Shown here: positions 40,558 through 51,308 of the stretch, piece after piece | How the letters are laid out: each line of letters starts with the position of its first letter | How positions within the stretch are numbered: the first letter of the stretch is position 1 | From: Synechococcus sp. AG-683-C23 | GTDB taxonomy: Bacteria; Cyanobacteriota; Cyanobacteriia; PCC-6307; Cyanobiaceae | DNA length: 64,000 nt | Assembly (NCBI GenBank): GCA_003208835.1 | Contig: QCVD01000001.1 | Coordinates: 62,001-126,000 of the forward strand | Direction: 5' to 3' | Notes under the pieces: generated by a model | What the model was told of the DNA's origin: nothing | What the model saw: only the letters and a program-made list of their open reading frames with translations | The model's database searches: none | Program-made: the position numbers and the translations under genes

Positions 40558-41307
40558 CTAATTAAAGATCAAAGATTTAAAGCAAGATAAATACTTATGA
40601 AAAAACCATGCAAGAGTTTCAATAGCGTTCATAACAGGACGCAAACGATGATTTTTCAGATTAGTATTTAAAACAAATATACGAAAGTAGGCCCAAGGAA
40701 ACCATTTGCCTCTTTGAACTGAGTGGTGAGCATAACCAAGATAATCAGACTTTGTGCAAAGATGAATGTTACTAGCATTTCTATTTGAGAGCAACGTTTC
40801 GAACTGCCAAGGACTAAAATCTCCAGTTAAAAGATGAATTAAGAGTTTTTTATTCCAAACTGTTGCCTGCAGAGAGAAAAAATACTTGTCGGATGGCTGA
40901 ACTAATGTATAAGAATCGGAATATATCCGAGACCCGGAAGGCCTTGGTATTAATCTGACAAAATTGATATCTTTAGAAGCAGATAACATGGAAAATACAG
41001 ATTTCAAGCCTAATGTATTAACAGAGCGGAATATCAAAAAGTCATCGAGAGTCAGCAATATTGATGAGTAGGGAACCATCTCCAAGCCAATGCGAAGCAT
41101 ATTGGACCAAGATTTATCCAGACCCGTTCTTAAAATAGTACAACCGGGCAAGGATGCAGTTGAAAGATTGCAAATTATGTATATATCAAATTGATTTATA
41201 TCAGCATGTCGGCTAAGTTGATGTAAATGGATTGGCCATAGATCTGAATAACGATCAGAAGAGCAAATCACATATGGAATTTTCTTCATTTTATTTGTTT
41301 GATACAA
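40558..41307 (-). CDS. putative GT-A-like glycosyltransferase
   Basis: PYVICSSDRYSDLWPIHLHQL, YSSILLTLDDFLIF acidic motif. Confidence 0.55.
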   Translation of the reverse strand: MYQTNKMKKIPYVICSSDRYSDLWPIHLHQLSRHADINQFDIYIICNLSTASLPGCTILRTGLDKSWSNMLRIGLEMVPYSSILLTLDDFLIFRSVNTLGLKSVFSMLSASKDINFVRLIPRPSGSRIYSDSYTLVQPSDKYFFSLQATVWNKKLLIHLLTGDFSPWQFETLLSNRNASNIHLCTKSDYLGYAHHSVQRGKWFPWAYFRIFVLNTNLKNHRLRPVMNAIETLAWFFHKYLSCFKSLIFN

Positions 41308-42506
41308 AACAAAAGATAACTTGAATTTTTTAAAATTATCACAATCTGGGAAAATATTTGTTTAAAATAATATCTTCGAGACAGAGGGGGAGAAAAATGC
41401 TTTGGGATCAAAGAATGAAGGAATTTAGAGGCTCCAAAAACATCAGAAATATATTCACCTGGACAAGCTAGCAATGAAAGTCTGTCTGCGTGATCCATAC
41501 CACGTTTTAAATCTGTATATCGGTATTTTGGCGATCTAGGTCTTACTCCAAGAAAAGAGGATGTGGTGGCTGCAGTGGTCAATATAGATTCAGGTGAATC
41601 GTAGTTAGGGGACTCTTGATATAGTTTTTTTAGATAATTTTTTAAATTAGGTTTGCGGATGGATCCATTCCTCATATTTTGTGCAAATAATAGGTATTCG
41701 CCAAGAAATATTGTGGATACACTTTGAGAATAAATATTTGCTGGTGCCGGATAACTCTTGTAAGCATTATAAGCATCCTTCACTTTTAGCTTGTCAGTGG
41801 GTGTCATGTTAGCTTTACCTTGGATAACACCACTGCTGCGAGAAGATGCGCCATTTACAGTTATAGGATAGCCCAAATATAAAACACTAGAACTATGGTA
41901 AGCAATAGCAATAGATGAATACACATCAGGAATAATTCCACCAAAGAATAGGCCTTTTTTATTATTTTCTTTTGACTTATTAATTACATCAACATGAACA
42001 AAGCTGTTATATATTGTCGGTAAACGAGCGTAGCCGATTACAAAGTTTCGCGCTAGTAAAAGTAGACGTTTAGGACAGAGGGATATTGAAAAAGGACGAC
42101 TTTCCACAGAAAGAGTGTTTTTGCGATTATCCTTAATATGATTAGGCCAACAGTAATTGGCCTTGGTCCACGTTATTGCATCATAATCTAAAAGACTCTC
42201 ATTTAAGTGACTTATAGAAAACGGGATAAATGCATCATCGTCCCCTAATATAGTCACATAGGTTCCACGAACATATTTCAATGCTTCCTCCCAATCTTCT
42301 GAAAACGAAAGATTTGAAGGCCTTTTGAAATATAAAAATCTATTATCATTGAGAGATTTAATATAGTTAGAAAGTTTTAAGTTGCTAGACGCATCTGAAA
42401 CAATAATTTCTATATTCTCGGGCTGACAGATGAGTGATTGCAGCGTTAAATAAATTTCTTCTGATATGTTTTTAATAGGTATTACAATAGAAAATTTTGG
42501 GGTCAT
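41286..42506 (-). CDS. glycosyltransferase family 2
   Basis: FSIVIPIKNISEEIYLTLQSLICQPENIEIIVSDASS, VTILGDDDAFIP. Confidence 0.85.
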   Translation of the reverse strand: MTPKFSIVIPIKNISEEIYLTLQSLICQPENIEIIVSDASSNLKLSNYIKSLNDNRFLYFKRPSNLSFSEDWEEALKYVRGTYVTILGDDDAFIPFSISHLNESLLDYDAITWTKANYCWPNHIKDNRKNTLSVESRPFSISLCPKRLLLLARNFVIGYARLPTIYNSFVHVDVINKSKENNKKGLFFGGIIPDVYSSIAIAYHSSSVLYLGYPITVNGASSRSSGVIQGKANMTPTDKLKVKDAYNAYKSYPAPANIYSQSVSTIFLGEYLLFAQNMRNGSIRKPNLKNYLKKLYQESPNYDSPESILTTAATTSSFLGVRPRSPKYRYTDLKRGMDHADRLSLLACPGEYISDVFGASKFLHSLIPKHFSPPLSRRYYFKQIFSQIVIILKNSSYLLFCIKQIK

Positions 42507-42656
42507 GTCGTTGAGTGTCTATTTTGAATTTTAGAGTAAACGTAAAAATAAGGAGTTTATCTAAAAAATAAAATACCTGGAAGAAAGAAGAAAAGTGTAC
42601 GGATAATCATTAGTGGTTTGCATTGATTAATGGATTAAGATAAAATCAATCATGAG

Positions 42657-43103
42657 CTATTTGCGAGAGTTCAAAATTATATTGCAAAAATCTTTTGGCG
42701 AGATCAATGGGCAAGTAGAGTCATCTAGGGTAATATAATTAGGGAAAAAATTGCAATTATTTTTTAGCAAATAAACTTTTTTATAATGAAAAGCAGCGCA
42801 TTCAATTGCAGATGACGGCAAGAAGCATGCAAGTATATCTCTACTTGAAATCCATTCAGAAAGAGGGATAGAGGGCTTAGATAATGAAATTTGACAACAA
42901 CGGGGATCAAGAAACGAGTTGATTACCAATGAGAGATAGTCTAAACGACTATTGTTTCCAGGTTTTAATCGCAAAACAATATGGCAGTAACTTGGAACAA
43001 GATTGCCCAGCAATTTTAAATTGTACTTTATACATTGAATTGATTGAACCGGAAAGCAAGAGAACCCGTCAGCATTCATAATAATGCCAATTTCAAATTT
43101 CAT
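42657..43103 (-). CDS. C-terminal-half GT-B-like / capsule-type glycosyltransferase fragment
   Basis: VLRLKPGNNSRLDYLSL, PLSEWISSRDILACFLPSSAIECAAFHYKKVYLLKNN; overlaps the end of ORF 43093-44178. Confidence 0.5.
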   Translation of the reverse strand: MKFEIGIIMNADGFSCFPVQSIQCIKYNLKLLGNLVPSYCHIVLRLKPGNNSRLDYLSLVINSFLDPRCCQISLSKPSIPLSEWISSRDILACFLPSSAIECAAFHYKKVYLLKNNCNFFPNYITLDDSTCPLISPKDFCNIILNSRK

Positions 43104-44178
43104 TTAAAAGAACCTCTTTGCTTTTTAAAAAAGAAATATCTTGACCACACGCATCTGAAATAACAGACGATCGTTTTGTTACCACTTGGAAGTCGAACAT
43201 TTGACAAGGTATCTCGTATGATGGTATATCTGAATGAAGTAATAGATGTATGCGAGAAAATAGAAGACGACCTAATATTAAAGTTGCAGGTGTATGGATT
43301 ATTGGAGCACAAGCAAGAAAGAGGTTGGCATTAGTAAAAGGTGAATATTTACTAGATATTTTTAGCATGCTTTCAATAAGACTTTTCGACAAATACTTGA
43401 TAAATGCAAACCTTTCAGAGTGCAGTTGTTCTGCAAGGTTTGCGTCTCTTGTTGTATTGTAAGCATCTAGAGTAAGATTGCGGATATTTGATTTGTCTTT
43501 TTGAATAAAAATATGTGATTTGGAATCAAAACTATGCAATACATTCTTTTTTACTGAATTAGTGATCAAGGCATATCCATATTGTTTTGTTGACAAGAAT
43601 ATTTTGTCAACTAATTCTTCGTCAGGTAAAAGTGCTTGATGCATGATTGTATAAAGAAAAGACAGGCTATTTTCAGATTTAATGGACAAATTATCAACTA
43701 AATCAATAAGCTTGAATCTAATATTAAGCTGTCGAAGCTTATGGGCGACAAGATAAATCGAAAACAAAGAAAAAAGTGTGTCATTCCTTGCGAAGCAAAG
43801 AACTGGAAAATTGGAACGCATAGAGAGCATATTGTCAATGATGATATCAGCGGCAATAATAGCATTCAATGTGCTATTCACTAATAATGCCTCTATGCAT
43901 TTAGTATATTCAGCAAGATTCGATGAATGATAATCAGGAAAGTTGGTGATGGATGTGATAAATGAATTCTCTAGGCACTCTTTTTTCTTAGTGTTTTGGT
44001 TTATGTTCGGACTTAACTTGTAAATTGAGTTTAGGAAAGGATATCTTTTATGAGCATGGTAATTAATATAAAATCCTCTATGGTAGGGGTATAAAAACGT
44101 TTTGAATGCTTGCAAATGAAACCGGTGATCACTAAAATAAAAATAATCAGAGGCCATTGTCATACTCCTTGCGATCAT
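43093..44178 (-). CDS. hypothetical protein, possibly the N-terminal half of the same split glycosyltransferase
   Basis: Intact 361-aa ORF overlapping 42657-43103 by 11 bp in a different frame. Confidence 0.5.
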   Translation of the reverse strand: MIARSMTMASDYFYFSDHRFHLQAFKTFLYPYHRGFYINYHAHKRYPFLNSIYKLSPNINQNTKKKECLENSFITSITNFPDYHSSNLAEYTKCIEALLVNSTLNAIIAADIIIDNMLSMRSNFPVLCFARNDTLFSLFSIYLVAHKLRQLNIRFKLIDLVDNLSIKSENSLSFLYTIMHQALLPDEELVDKIFLSTKQYGYALITNSVKKNVLHSFDSKSHIFIQKDKSNIRNLTLDAYNTTRDANLAEQLHSERFAFIKYLSKSLIESMLKISSKYSPFTNANLFLACAPIIHTPATLILGRLLFSRIHLLLHSDIPSYEIPCQMFDFQVVTKRSSVISDACGQDISFLKSKEVLLNEI

Positions 44179-44237
44179 ATTTAGAAAAATAAGCTAGTGA
44201 GAGAATAATATTTAATACATGAAAATTTACCAATCCT

Positions 44238-45100
44238 TTAATTAAATTCCCTTCCAAAAACAACAAAATCATTTTCTGGGCAATAGCTTGTCCTCACAAG
44301 TTTATTGATGGATTCAGGAAGATCAATGTAAGATGTTGGCAAATTAGGCTCATCGCTAATTAAATTGAAGTGTCTGGGGAAGAGATGCTGTATAATCCAA
44401 TCTCTCCCGCTTTTAGTTATATCAAGCCAATCAAAAAATGAATTCAAATAAATTTTCTGTTTACTATAATGTTCATGTAACATCAAAGCTGTCTCTCGAT
44501 CTATTCGTTTGTGCCTGATCTCTCGATTAAGATGATCGCGAACTTTTCTGTATCCATGCCGAAGTAAACGGGATACTTCATGTGCTGTGTAATAAACGGA
44601 TGATCCAGCTCTTTCGTAGGGATCAAACGTCGCTGACTCAATTTGGGGTTTAAAACCGTACTTCATAATAGAATGATTCTGAGCATGGGGATCCCATCGC
44701 ATATAGTTACTCAGATAAATGCCTAATACTCTTTTTCTTGATGAAAGTTTATTTGATAGAAATTGATAATAGCCAAGTGTACTAGTATTGAGTTGTGCTC
44801 CATTGCCAATCATTTCATCCATTGTTAGTCCTAACCTATCGTGCTCAATTTGACTCCATTTTGTCATTTGAACACCATCTAAATGTGAAAATTTACCCAC
44901 TTGCTCAATAGCTTGAGATTGCCCCCAAATAATTAGAGGTATATTTTTTTTCATATACAACATTAACAGGATAAGAAGCGAGCAGGGAGAGTGCGGGATA
45001 TAATATATGCCTATGTTTACGAAATGCTGTCTTAACTAATTCTTTGTACTGAAAAATATTTGGACTATATATTTGTGAATCCAGATCGAATATGGTAAGT
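44238..45100 (-). pseudogene. truncated N-acetyl sugar amidotransferase (WbpG/PseA-like) lacking the PP-loop half, plus A-tract frameshift
   Basis: NIPLIIWGQSQAIEQVGKFSH...RAGSSVYYTAHEVSRLLRHGYRKVRDHLNREIRH; upstream frame FRKHRHILYPALSLLASYPVNVVYEK rejoins at an A8 run. Confidence 0.8.
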
Positions 45101-45475
45101 CAATTCATAGTTGGTGAGATCGGAAGAACTTACTTTATACAGCGAAAGGAAGGGGTCAAATATATCTACAAGATCTTTATCAAAGCAAGTAGTTAGAAAT
45201 AAAATATCTAACTCTTGGCAAAGCCTAATAATAGGCTCATAAAATTTAAGTTCAAAGCATTCGTGTTTATTAAAAAGCTCTCTCTGTGAAGTGCATGGCT
45301 CACTATCTAGATCCCAATACGACGGCGACTTTGCTGCTGCTAAAGAAGAGGATTTATATGTTTGAAACTTAACAGCGTCAGCACCCGCTGATTTGGCATT
45401 TCTGACCATATCAAGGGCGAGATCAATTGATCCTTCATGATTAACTCCAATCTCAGCTATAAAGAAAACAGACAT
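45065..45475 (-). pseudogene. truncated NeuB-like synthase, copy 3 (N-terminal 136 aa)
   Basis: MSVFFIAEIGVNHEGSIDLALDMVRNAKSAGADAVKFQTYKSSSLA...YKVSSSDLTNYELTYHIRSGFTNI*. Confidence 0.85.
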
Positions 45476-45528
45476 TAGGCTAAAATTAAAATAGGTTTAG
45501 AAATAAAGACCTAAAAATGCTTGAAACT

Positions 45529-47322
45529 CTACAATATGTCTTGGGGCGGGCCATAGTCAACAGCAATACCATTGGAAACCCTTAATATTTTATCGCAATT
45601 TTTCAGAGTACTAGTCCGATGGGCAATATTTATGATAGTTAATCCGCTTTCAAGTTTTTCAATTGCATTCATGACTCGTAATTCTGTGTCACTATCTAGC
45701 GCACTTGTTGCTTCATCGAATACCAAAACATTAGCTTTTTTATATAAAGCACGAGCAACTCCTATTCGCTGACGCTGTCCACCACTAAGTTTAACGCCTT
45801 GCTCACCAACTATTGCATTGTAACCCTTTGGATTATCCTCAATAAATTTGGCAATCTGAGCTTGCTCAGCTGCTTGCTTAACTCGAACAATATTCAATTG
45901 GTGCTTTTGGACTCCAAAAGCAATGTTTTCGGCAATTGAACTATCTGCTAAGTATATGCTCTGTGGTACGTGGGCAATCGATGACCGCCAAGCTGCCAGA
46001 CGCTCCGGATGCGCAGGATCGTGAAGATCAGCTCCATCTACCAAAATTCGCCCAGCTGACGGAACCAACAAACCCATGAGCAAATCCACCATGGTGCTCT
46101 TGCCGCTGCCGGTGCTGCCGACTAGACCGATGCGCTCGCCGCTGCAGATCTCAAAATCCAGCCCATTAAGAACATCAGGCTGATCAGGGCCATAGCAAAA
46201 GCGGACCGCTTCAAAGCGGATGAACTCGCGCAACGGCAGCGGCTCAGCCGAACTAAGCACCAGAGGCAGGGGTTGGTTGAGCATGACCAGCACAGCTTGA
46301 ATCGATACGCTGTAACCTCTTAAAGACGCCCAACCGGCGTAGATCTGCTGCAAAGCAGGTAACAAGCGTTGAGCCCCTAGGGCCAGAGCACCTAGTAAAG
46401 GAATTACGGCAGTTCCACTACCACGTTGCAGAACAAGCATCCCTCCGAGGATTGCTATCCCAACCATGCCCAAGGCCTCAATTGAGAAGCGTGGTGAACC
46501 TGCAATGAAGGTATTTTTGGCTGCAAGTTGGCGTTGAGGTCGATCAGCTTTCTGGTAGATCTGCAGATAGGTGGATTGGCTCCCATCGAGCAGAACATCG
46601 CGAATGGCGCCAAGTCCTTCCTGCAGCGCTTTGATCTGAAGAGTTGAAGCTTCAGAAATTTTTTGCCCATTTATGCGAAGCGCTCGACGCGAGGTGATCG
46701 CCAACAGCCCGTAGGCAGCGCCAAAAAGAGCAGCAGCACCCAATGCAACTGGTGCATCAATGACCAACAACCCCATCAATAGCAGCGCTGCTACCACAGT
46801 TGAGGTGGTGATTTGCAGCAGGGCGTTTAGAGCAGCCACTGTTCGACCAATCTGAATGGTGGTGCCATTAATCACATAGGCGCTATTACGCTGCAAATGA
46901 ACGCTATAGGATTGATAAAGCGTTCGTCGGTAAGCCTCACAGCTCATATCTGAACCGACAGCCGCCGCCAGACGCCCGTTCAGCCACAGATTTGAAAGCC
47001 GGATCAGCGCAGCTAGCACAGATGCTGCTGCAAACCCCAGTGTGGCCGGCAGCAGCAGTTGGCTCGCATCAGATACTCCTAGCAAGACCGATAAATCCTT
47101 GACTAATGGTTGGTCCCAGAGAAGATCCGGGTCGCTCAGCACTGCCAAAAAAGGCAGCACCGCACCAAGCGACAACAGCTCGGCCAGGCCACTGGCGAGC
47201 ATCACAACCAAAAGCAAACCAAGCTGCATTCGGCGACGGCGGCTGAGATGGAACCAGATGCCCAGCAGGAGAGTGAGCGAGGAAGAGGGTGATTGTTGAT
47301 TAGCCAAAACCTGTGTCGTCAA
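45529..47322 (-). CDS. ABC transporter, fused permease-ATPase (MsbA/PglK-like exporter)
   Basis: IGLVGSTGSGKSTMVDLLMGLL Walker A, KLSGGQRQRIGVARALY, NVLVFDEATSALDSDTE. Confidence 0.93.
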   Translation of the reverse strand: MTTQVLANQQSPSSSLTLLLGIWFHLSRRRRMQLGLLLVVMLASGLAELLSLGAVLPFLAVLSDPDLLWDQPLVKDLSVLLGVSDASQLLLPATLGFAAASVLAALIRLSNLWLNGRLAAAVGSDMSCEAYRRTLYQSYSVHLQRNSAYVINGTTIQIGRTVAALNALLQITTSTVVAALLLMGLLVIDAPVALGAAALFGAAYGLLAITSRRALRINGQKISEASTLQIKALQEGLGAIRDVLLDGSQSTYLQIYQKADRPQRQLAAKNTFIAGSPRFSIEALGMVGIAILGGMLVLQRGSGTAVIPLLGALALGAQRLLPALQQIYAGWASLRGYSVSIQAVLVMLNQPLPLVLSSAEPLPLREFIRFEAVRFCYGPDQPDVLNGLDFEICSGERIGLVGSTGSGKSTMVDLLMGLLVPSAGRILVDGADLHDPAHPERLAAWRSSIAHVPQSIYLADSSIAENIAFGVQKHQLNIVRVKQAAEQAQIAKFIEDNPKGYNAIVGEQGVKLSGGQRQRIGVARALYKKANVLVFDEATSALDSDTELRVMNAIEKLESGLTIINIAHRTSTLKNCDKILRVSNGIAVDYGPPQDIL

Positions 47323-47357
47323 ATCGCTACGAAACTGAGAACTAAGGCAGGCATGTC

Positions 47358-48329
47358 CTAAAGACGTACAAGCTCCTTGCTTAGCTGCTCGCGGAACATC
47401 ATCACAGTGCTAGCCAGGCCTTCCGCCAAAGGAATCCGTGCCCTCCAGCCGAGGGTGGCCAGGCGGCTTACGTCCAGTTGTTTCTTGGGGGTGCCATCGG
47501 GTTTGCTGGTATCCCAATGGATCATTCCTGTGAAACCGGTAGCGCTTGCCACGCCTTGAGAGAGCTCACGGATACTCAGGTCAATGCCTGTTCCCACGTT
47601 CAGAAAAGCAAGCTCATCTAGTGAGGGTTTCCAGTGCTCCAAGGCAAATAAGCAGGCATCACCGAGATCATCCACATGCAGAAACTCGCGCAGAGGTGAA
47701 CCTGTGCCCCAGCAGCTCACGGTTGGGGCTTTGGATTCGGCAGCTTCATGAAAGCGACGAATCAAGGCCGGCAACACATGGCTGTTGGTGGGGTGATAAT
47801 TGTCGCCTGGGCCATACAGATTTGTGGGCATCAGGCTTATCGCATCGAAGCCGTTCTGCTGGCGAAGGGCTTCGCAGAGCTTGATACCAGCAATCTTGGC
47901 AATCGCGTACCACTCATTCGTGGGTTCAAGCGCTCCAGTGAGCAGTGCTTCTTCCCGGATCGGCTGCTCGGCAAACTTCGGATAGATGCAACTGCTGCCC
48001 AGAAACAACAGCCGCCGCACCCCAGAGCGCCAAGCGGTTTCAATTACATGGGTCTGGATCTTGAGGTTCTCCAGCAGAAAATCCGCCGGGTAGCTGCTGT
48101 TAGCCGCAATTCCACCCACCTTTGCGGCGGCGAGCACAACCACCGTGGGTTGATGCTTGGTGAACCAAGCTTCCACCGCAGAGCCATCGAGCAGGTCGAG
48201 CTCAGATCGGCTGGCGGTGAGCAGCTGGTGGAAGCCGGCGCGCTCGAGGGCGCGGCAGATCGCGCTGCCGGCCATGCCGCGGTGGCCAGCCACGTAAATG
48301 CGGTCGGCTGGAGTGATCAAAGCAGTCAC
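47358..48329 (-). CDS. fcl: GDP-L-fucose synthase
   Basis: [66 protein letters not shown]. Confidence 0.95.
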   Translation of the reverse strand: MTALITPADRIYVAGHRGMAGSAICRALERAGFHQLLTASRSELDLLDGSAVEAWFTKHQPTVVVLAAAKVGGIAANSSYPADFLLENLKIQTHVIETAWRSGVRRLLFLGSSCIYPKFAEQPIREEALLTGALEPTNEWYAIAKIAGIKLCEALRQQNGFDAISLMPTNLYGPGDNYHPTNSHVLPALIRRFHEAAESKAPTVSCWGTGSPLREFLHVDDLGDACLFALEHWKPSLDELAFLNVGTGIDLSIRELSQGVASATGFTGMIHWDTSKPDGTPKKQLDVSRLATLGWRARIPLAEGLASTVMMFREQLSKELVRL

Positions 48330-49486
48330 GCAGCGCCCCCCGCTGTTTTGGTCGCTTCAGTATTCGTCGGTGGATTCTCCATCGACCCAACCACCATGAA
48401 GCCCTTTTGTTTCAAGTAAGCCTCTTTCTTGGCGTCGTCCCGGTCAGCGGCCACCATCTCCGCCACCAGATCCTCCAGGGTGGTGGTGGGTGTCCAACCC
48501 AGCTTCTCTTTGGCCCTGGTGGGATCACCCAGCAGCGTTTCCACCTCCGCCGGGCGGAAGTAGCGCGGGTCGATGCGCACCACCACATCGCCAGTGTCGG
48601 CACGGCTGCCGGTTTCCTGGAGGCCTTCTCCCTGCCACTGGATGCCGCCCCAGCCCAACTCGGAGGCGGCGAGTTCGATGAAACGCCGTACCGATTCCTG
48701 GCGGCCGGTTGCGATCACGAAATCTTCCGGAGTGCCCTTTTGCTGGAGCATGCGCCACTGCATCTCCACGTAGTCGCGGGCGTGGCCCCAATCGCGCAAC
48801 GAATCAAGGTTGCCCATGAACAGGCATTGCTCCAACCCCGCATCGATCCGCGCCAGGCCGCGGGTGATCTTGCGGGTCACGAAGGTTTCACCGCGGCGCG
48901 GACTCTCGTGGTTGAAAAGGATGCCGTTGCAGGCATACATCCCGTAGGCCTCGCGGTAATTCACCGTGATCCAATAGGCGTAGAGCTTCGCCACGCCGTA
49001 GGGGCTGCGTGGATAGAAGGGAGTGAATTCCTTCTGAGGCACCTCCTGGACCAAGCCGTAGAGCTCGCTGGTGCTGGCCTGATAGATGCGTGTTTTAGAT
49101 GTGAGGCCAAGCATCCTCACCGCTTCAAGGATGCGCAGAGTGCCGAGGGCGTCAGAATTGGCGGTGTATTCAGGCGCCTCGAAGCTCACGGCCACATGGC
49201 TCTGGGCCCCGAGGTTGTAGATCTCATCGGGCTGCACCTGCTGGATAATCCGAATTAGGTTGGTGCTGTCGGTGAGGTCGCCGTAGTGCAGCACTAGGCG
49301 GGGATCGCTTTCGTGTGGATCCTGGTAAAGGTGATCGATCCGGGTGGTGTTGAAGCTGCTGGCTCGGCGCTTGATCCCATGCACTACATATCCCTTCTCA
49401 AGCAAGAGCTCCGCTAGGTAGCTACCATCCTGGCCGGTAATGCCAGTAATCAAGGCGATTGTGGTGGAGGTTAAAGAAGGAGGCAT
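48326..49486 (-). CDS. gmd: GDP-mannose 4,6-dehydratase
   Basis: [80 protein letters not shown]. Confidence 0.96.
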   Translation of the reverse strand: MPPSLTSTTIALITGITGQDGSYLAELLLEKGYVVHGIKRRASSFNTTRIDHLYQDPHESDPRLVLHYGDLTDSTNLIRIIQQVQPDEIYNLGAQSHVAVSFEAPEYTANSDALGTLRILEAVRMLGLTSKTRIYQASTSELYGLVQEVPQKEFTPFYPRSPYGVAKLYAYWITVNYREAYGMYACNGILFNHESPRRGETFVTRKITRGLARIDAGLEQCLFMGNLDSLRDWGHARDYVEMQWRMLQQKGTPEDFVIATGRQESVRRFIELAASELGWGGIQWQGEGLQETGSRADTGDVVVRIDPRYFRPAEVETLLGDPTRAKEKLGWTPTTTLEDLVAEMVAADRDDAKKEAYLKQKGFMVVGSMENPPTNTEATKTAGGAA

Positions 49487-49654
49487 TTTGTTTCATAACG
49501 ACGTGCAGGCAGATCGATTCTTCCTGCTGTCACAGCGGACGGGAGCGTTGCTCAACCGTCTCTACTGCCACCTGGTCCGATAGGAGTTTGCCATGTGACT
49601 CGGTTCTGCTCACCAGCGCATTGGATGATGGGGTGACACTGCCTGACCAACCCA

Positions 49655-50692
49655 TTGGCAAAGCTGCTGATTACAGGTGGGGCAGGATTCGTCGGCAGCC
49701 ATACCGCGCTGGTGCTGCTGGAGGCGGGCCACGAGCTGCTGGTGTTCGACGATTTCAGCAACAGCAGCCCGATCGCGCTTGACCGTGTGCGCGAGCTCGC
49801 TGGGCCTGCGGCCGCACCTCGGTTGCAACAGATGCAAGGCGACATCCGCAACCCCAAGGATCTTGAGCAAGCCTTCACCAAGGCGCCGTCTGGGATTGAT
49901 GCGGTGATCCATTTCGCTGGCCTCAAGGCTGTGGGGGAGTCGGTGCAGCACCCCATGCACTACTGGGATGTGAATGTGAATGGCAGCCGCTGCCTTCTGG
50001 AGGCCATGCAGACCCATGGCTGCCACACCCTTGTGTTCAGCAGCAGCGCGTCGCTCTATGGATATCCAGAAGCCGTACCGATCCCGGAGACAGCTCCCAT
50101 CGCTCCGATCAACCCTTACGGGCACACCAAGGCCGCTGTGGAGCAGATGCTATCCGACCTACACGCCAGTTCCCCGGACTCCTGGCGGATCGATTGCCTG
50201 CGCTATTTCAACCCGGTTGGCGCCCATCCGTCCGGCCGCATCGGAGAAAACCCGCTGGGCATCCCCAACAACCTCTACCCCTTCGTGAGTCAGGTGGCCG
50301 TCGGCCGCAAATCACAACTCCAGGTGTTCGGCGGAGACTGGCCCACTTCCGACGGGACGGGCGTACGTGACTACATCCACGTGATGGATCTCGCTGACGG
50401 CCACCTTGCCGCCCTGGACTGCCTGCTGGCGGAGGAACCGCAGCTGCTCACCCTCAATCTCGGCAGCGGCCAGGGACAGTCAGTCTTGGAGATGGTGCAG
50501 GCAATGGAAGCCGCCAGCGGCTGTTCCATCCCCTACGCGATCACCGACCGTCGGCCTGGCGATGCCGCAATCAGCGTCGCTGATCCCAGCAAAGCCGCTC
50601 AGCGCCTGGGCTGGCGAACCCAGCGCGGCCTCAAAGAAATCTGCCGCGACGGCTGGGCCTGGCAGCAGCAGAACCCAGATGGGTACACCTGA
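49655..50692 (+). CDS. galE: UDP-glucose 4-epimerase
   Basis: KLLITGGAGFVGSHTALVLLEAGHELLVFDDFSNS, HFAGLKAVGESVQHP, RYFNPVGAHPSGRIGE, VRDYIHVMDLADGH. Confidence 0.95.
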   Translation: MAKLLITGGAGFVGSHTALVLLEAGHELLVFDDFSNSSPIALDRVRELAGPAAAPRLQQMQGDIRNPKDLEQAFTKAPSGIDAVIHFAGLKAVGESVQHPMHYWDVNVNGSRCLLEAMQTHGCHTLVFSSSASLYGYPEAVPIPETAPIAPINPYGHTKAAVEQMLSDLHASSPDSWRIDCLRYFNPVGAHPSGRIGENPLGIPNNLYPFVSQVAVGRKSQLQVFGGDWPTSDGTGVRDYIHVMDLADGHLAALDCLLAEEPQLLTLNLGSGQGQSVLEMVQAMEAASGCSIPYAITDRRPGDAAISVADPSKAAQRLGWRTQRGLKEICRDGWAWQQQNPDGYT

Positions 50693-51034
50693 CCGAAGAG
50701 TTGGTATTGATCGGGCAGAAAAAGTTCTAGATCTGAAGCAGCTATCCAGGCTTCCAAGGCCACTCAAGTCATGTTGTTTATTTAGGGTGCTACCGGATGT
50801 GCTTGTGGAGCAGTAGATCTGGACTTGGTTGTCCGTGGCGGTAGCTAATACATCCGCCAGCTCGCCCAGGAAGAGCGGCTCGAGCAGGACATCAGGATGC
50901 TTTAAGGGGCCAAGGGCACTCAAACGGCCTGGAATGCGCTGCTCCGGAGTCGGCTCCAAGGGCATCAGACGTAGCCAGGGGCTGACACCACCATCAAGCT
51001 CTCCGACACAAGCCCTTCACTTCGTGAGCACAAC

Positions 51035-51069
51035 GTTTAACCGCTTAACTGTTAAACAAATCGTTTAAC
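51035..51069. promoter_or_regulatory. candidate operator for the mazE-like gene (three GTTTAAC half-sites)
   Basis: GTTTAAC 51035-51041, GTTAAAC 51051-51057, GTTTAAC 51063-51069; TTAACTGTTAA palindrome; immediately upstream of ATG 51081. Confidence 0.5.
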
Positions 51070-51080
51070 GCCTTCTTGTT

Positions 51081-51308
51081 ATGGCGATTGGGATACGGCT
51101 AGAGCCAGAGCTCGAACAGCAGCTTGAACGCCTGGCTCAAAGCCTGGGCAAAACGCGCAGCGCTTGCGTAAGGGAGGCCATTGCCAATTATCTATCCCGC
51201 GTTGATGGAGACGAGGAGGCAAAGCGCCAATCCAGCTTGATCGCAGCCAGCAGCAGCACTCAGCAGTGGAGCGAGCCACTCCCCGACTGGGACGACTGGA
51301 CAGCATGA
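51081..51308 (+). CDS. ribbon-helix-helix antitoxin
   Basis: IRLEPELEQQLERLAQSLGKTRSACVREAIANYL RHH pattern; overlaps the downstream toxin start. Confidence 0.85.
   Translation: MAIGIRLEPELEQQLERLAQSLGKTRSACVREAIANYLSRVDGDEEAKRQSSLIAASSSTQQWSEPLPDWDDWTA

Noticed and set aside
48407-49258. Long plus-strand ORF (283 aa) antisense to gmd
   Set aside because: It is a shadow ORF in GC-rich sequence; the opposite frame encodes an unmistakable GDP-mannose dehydratase.
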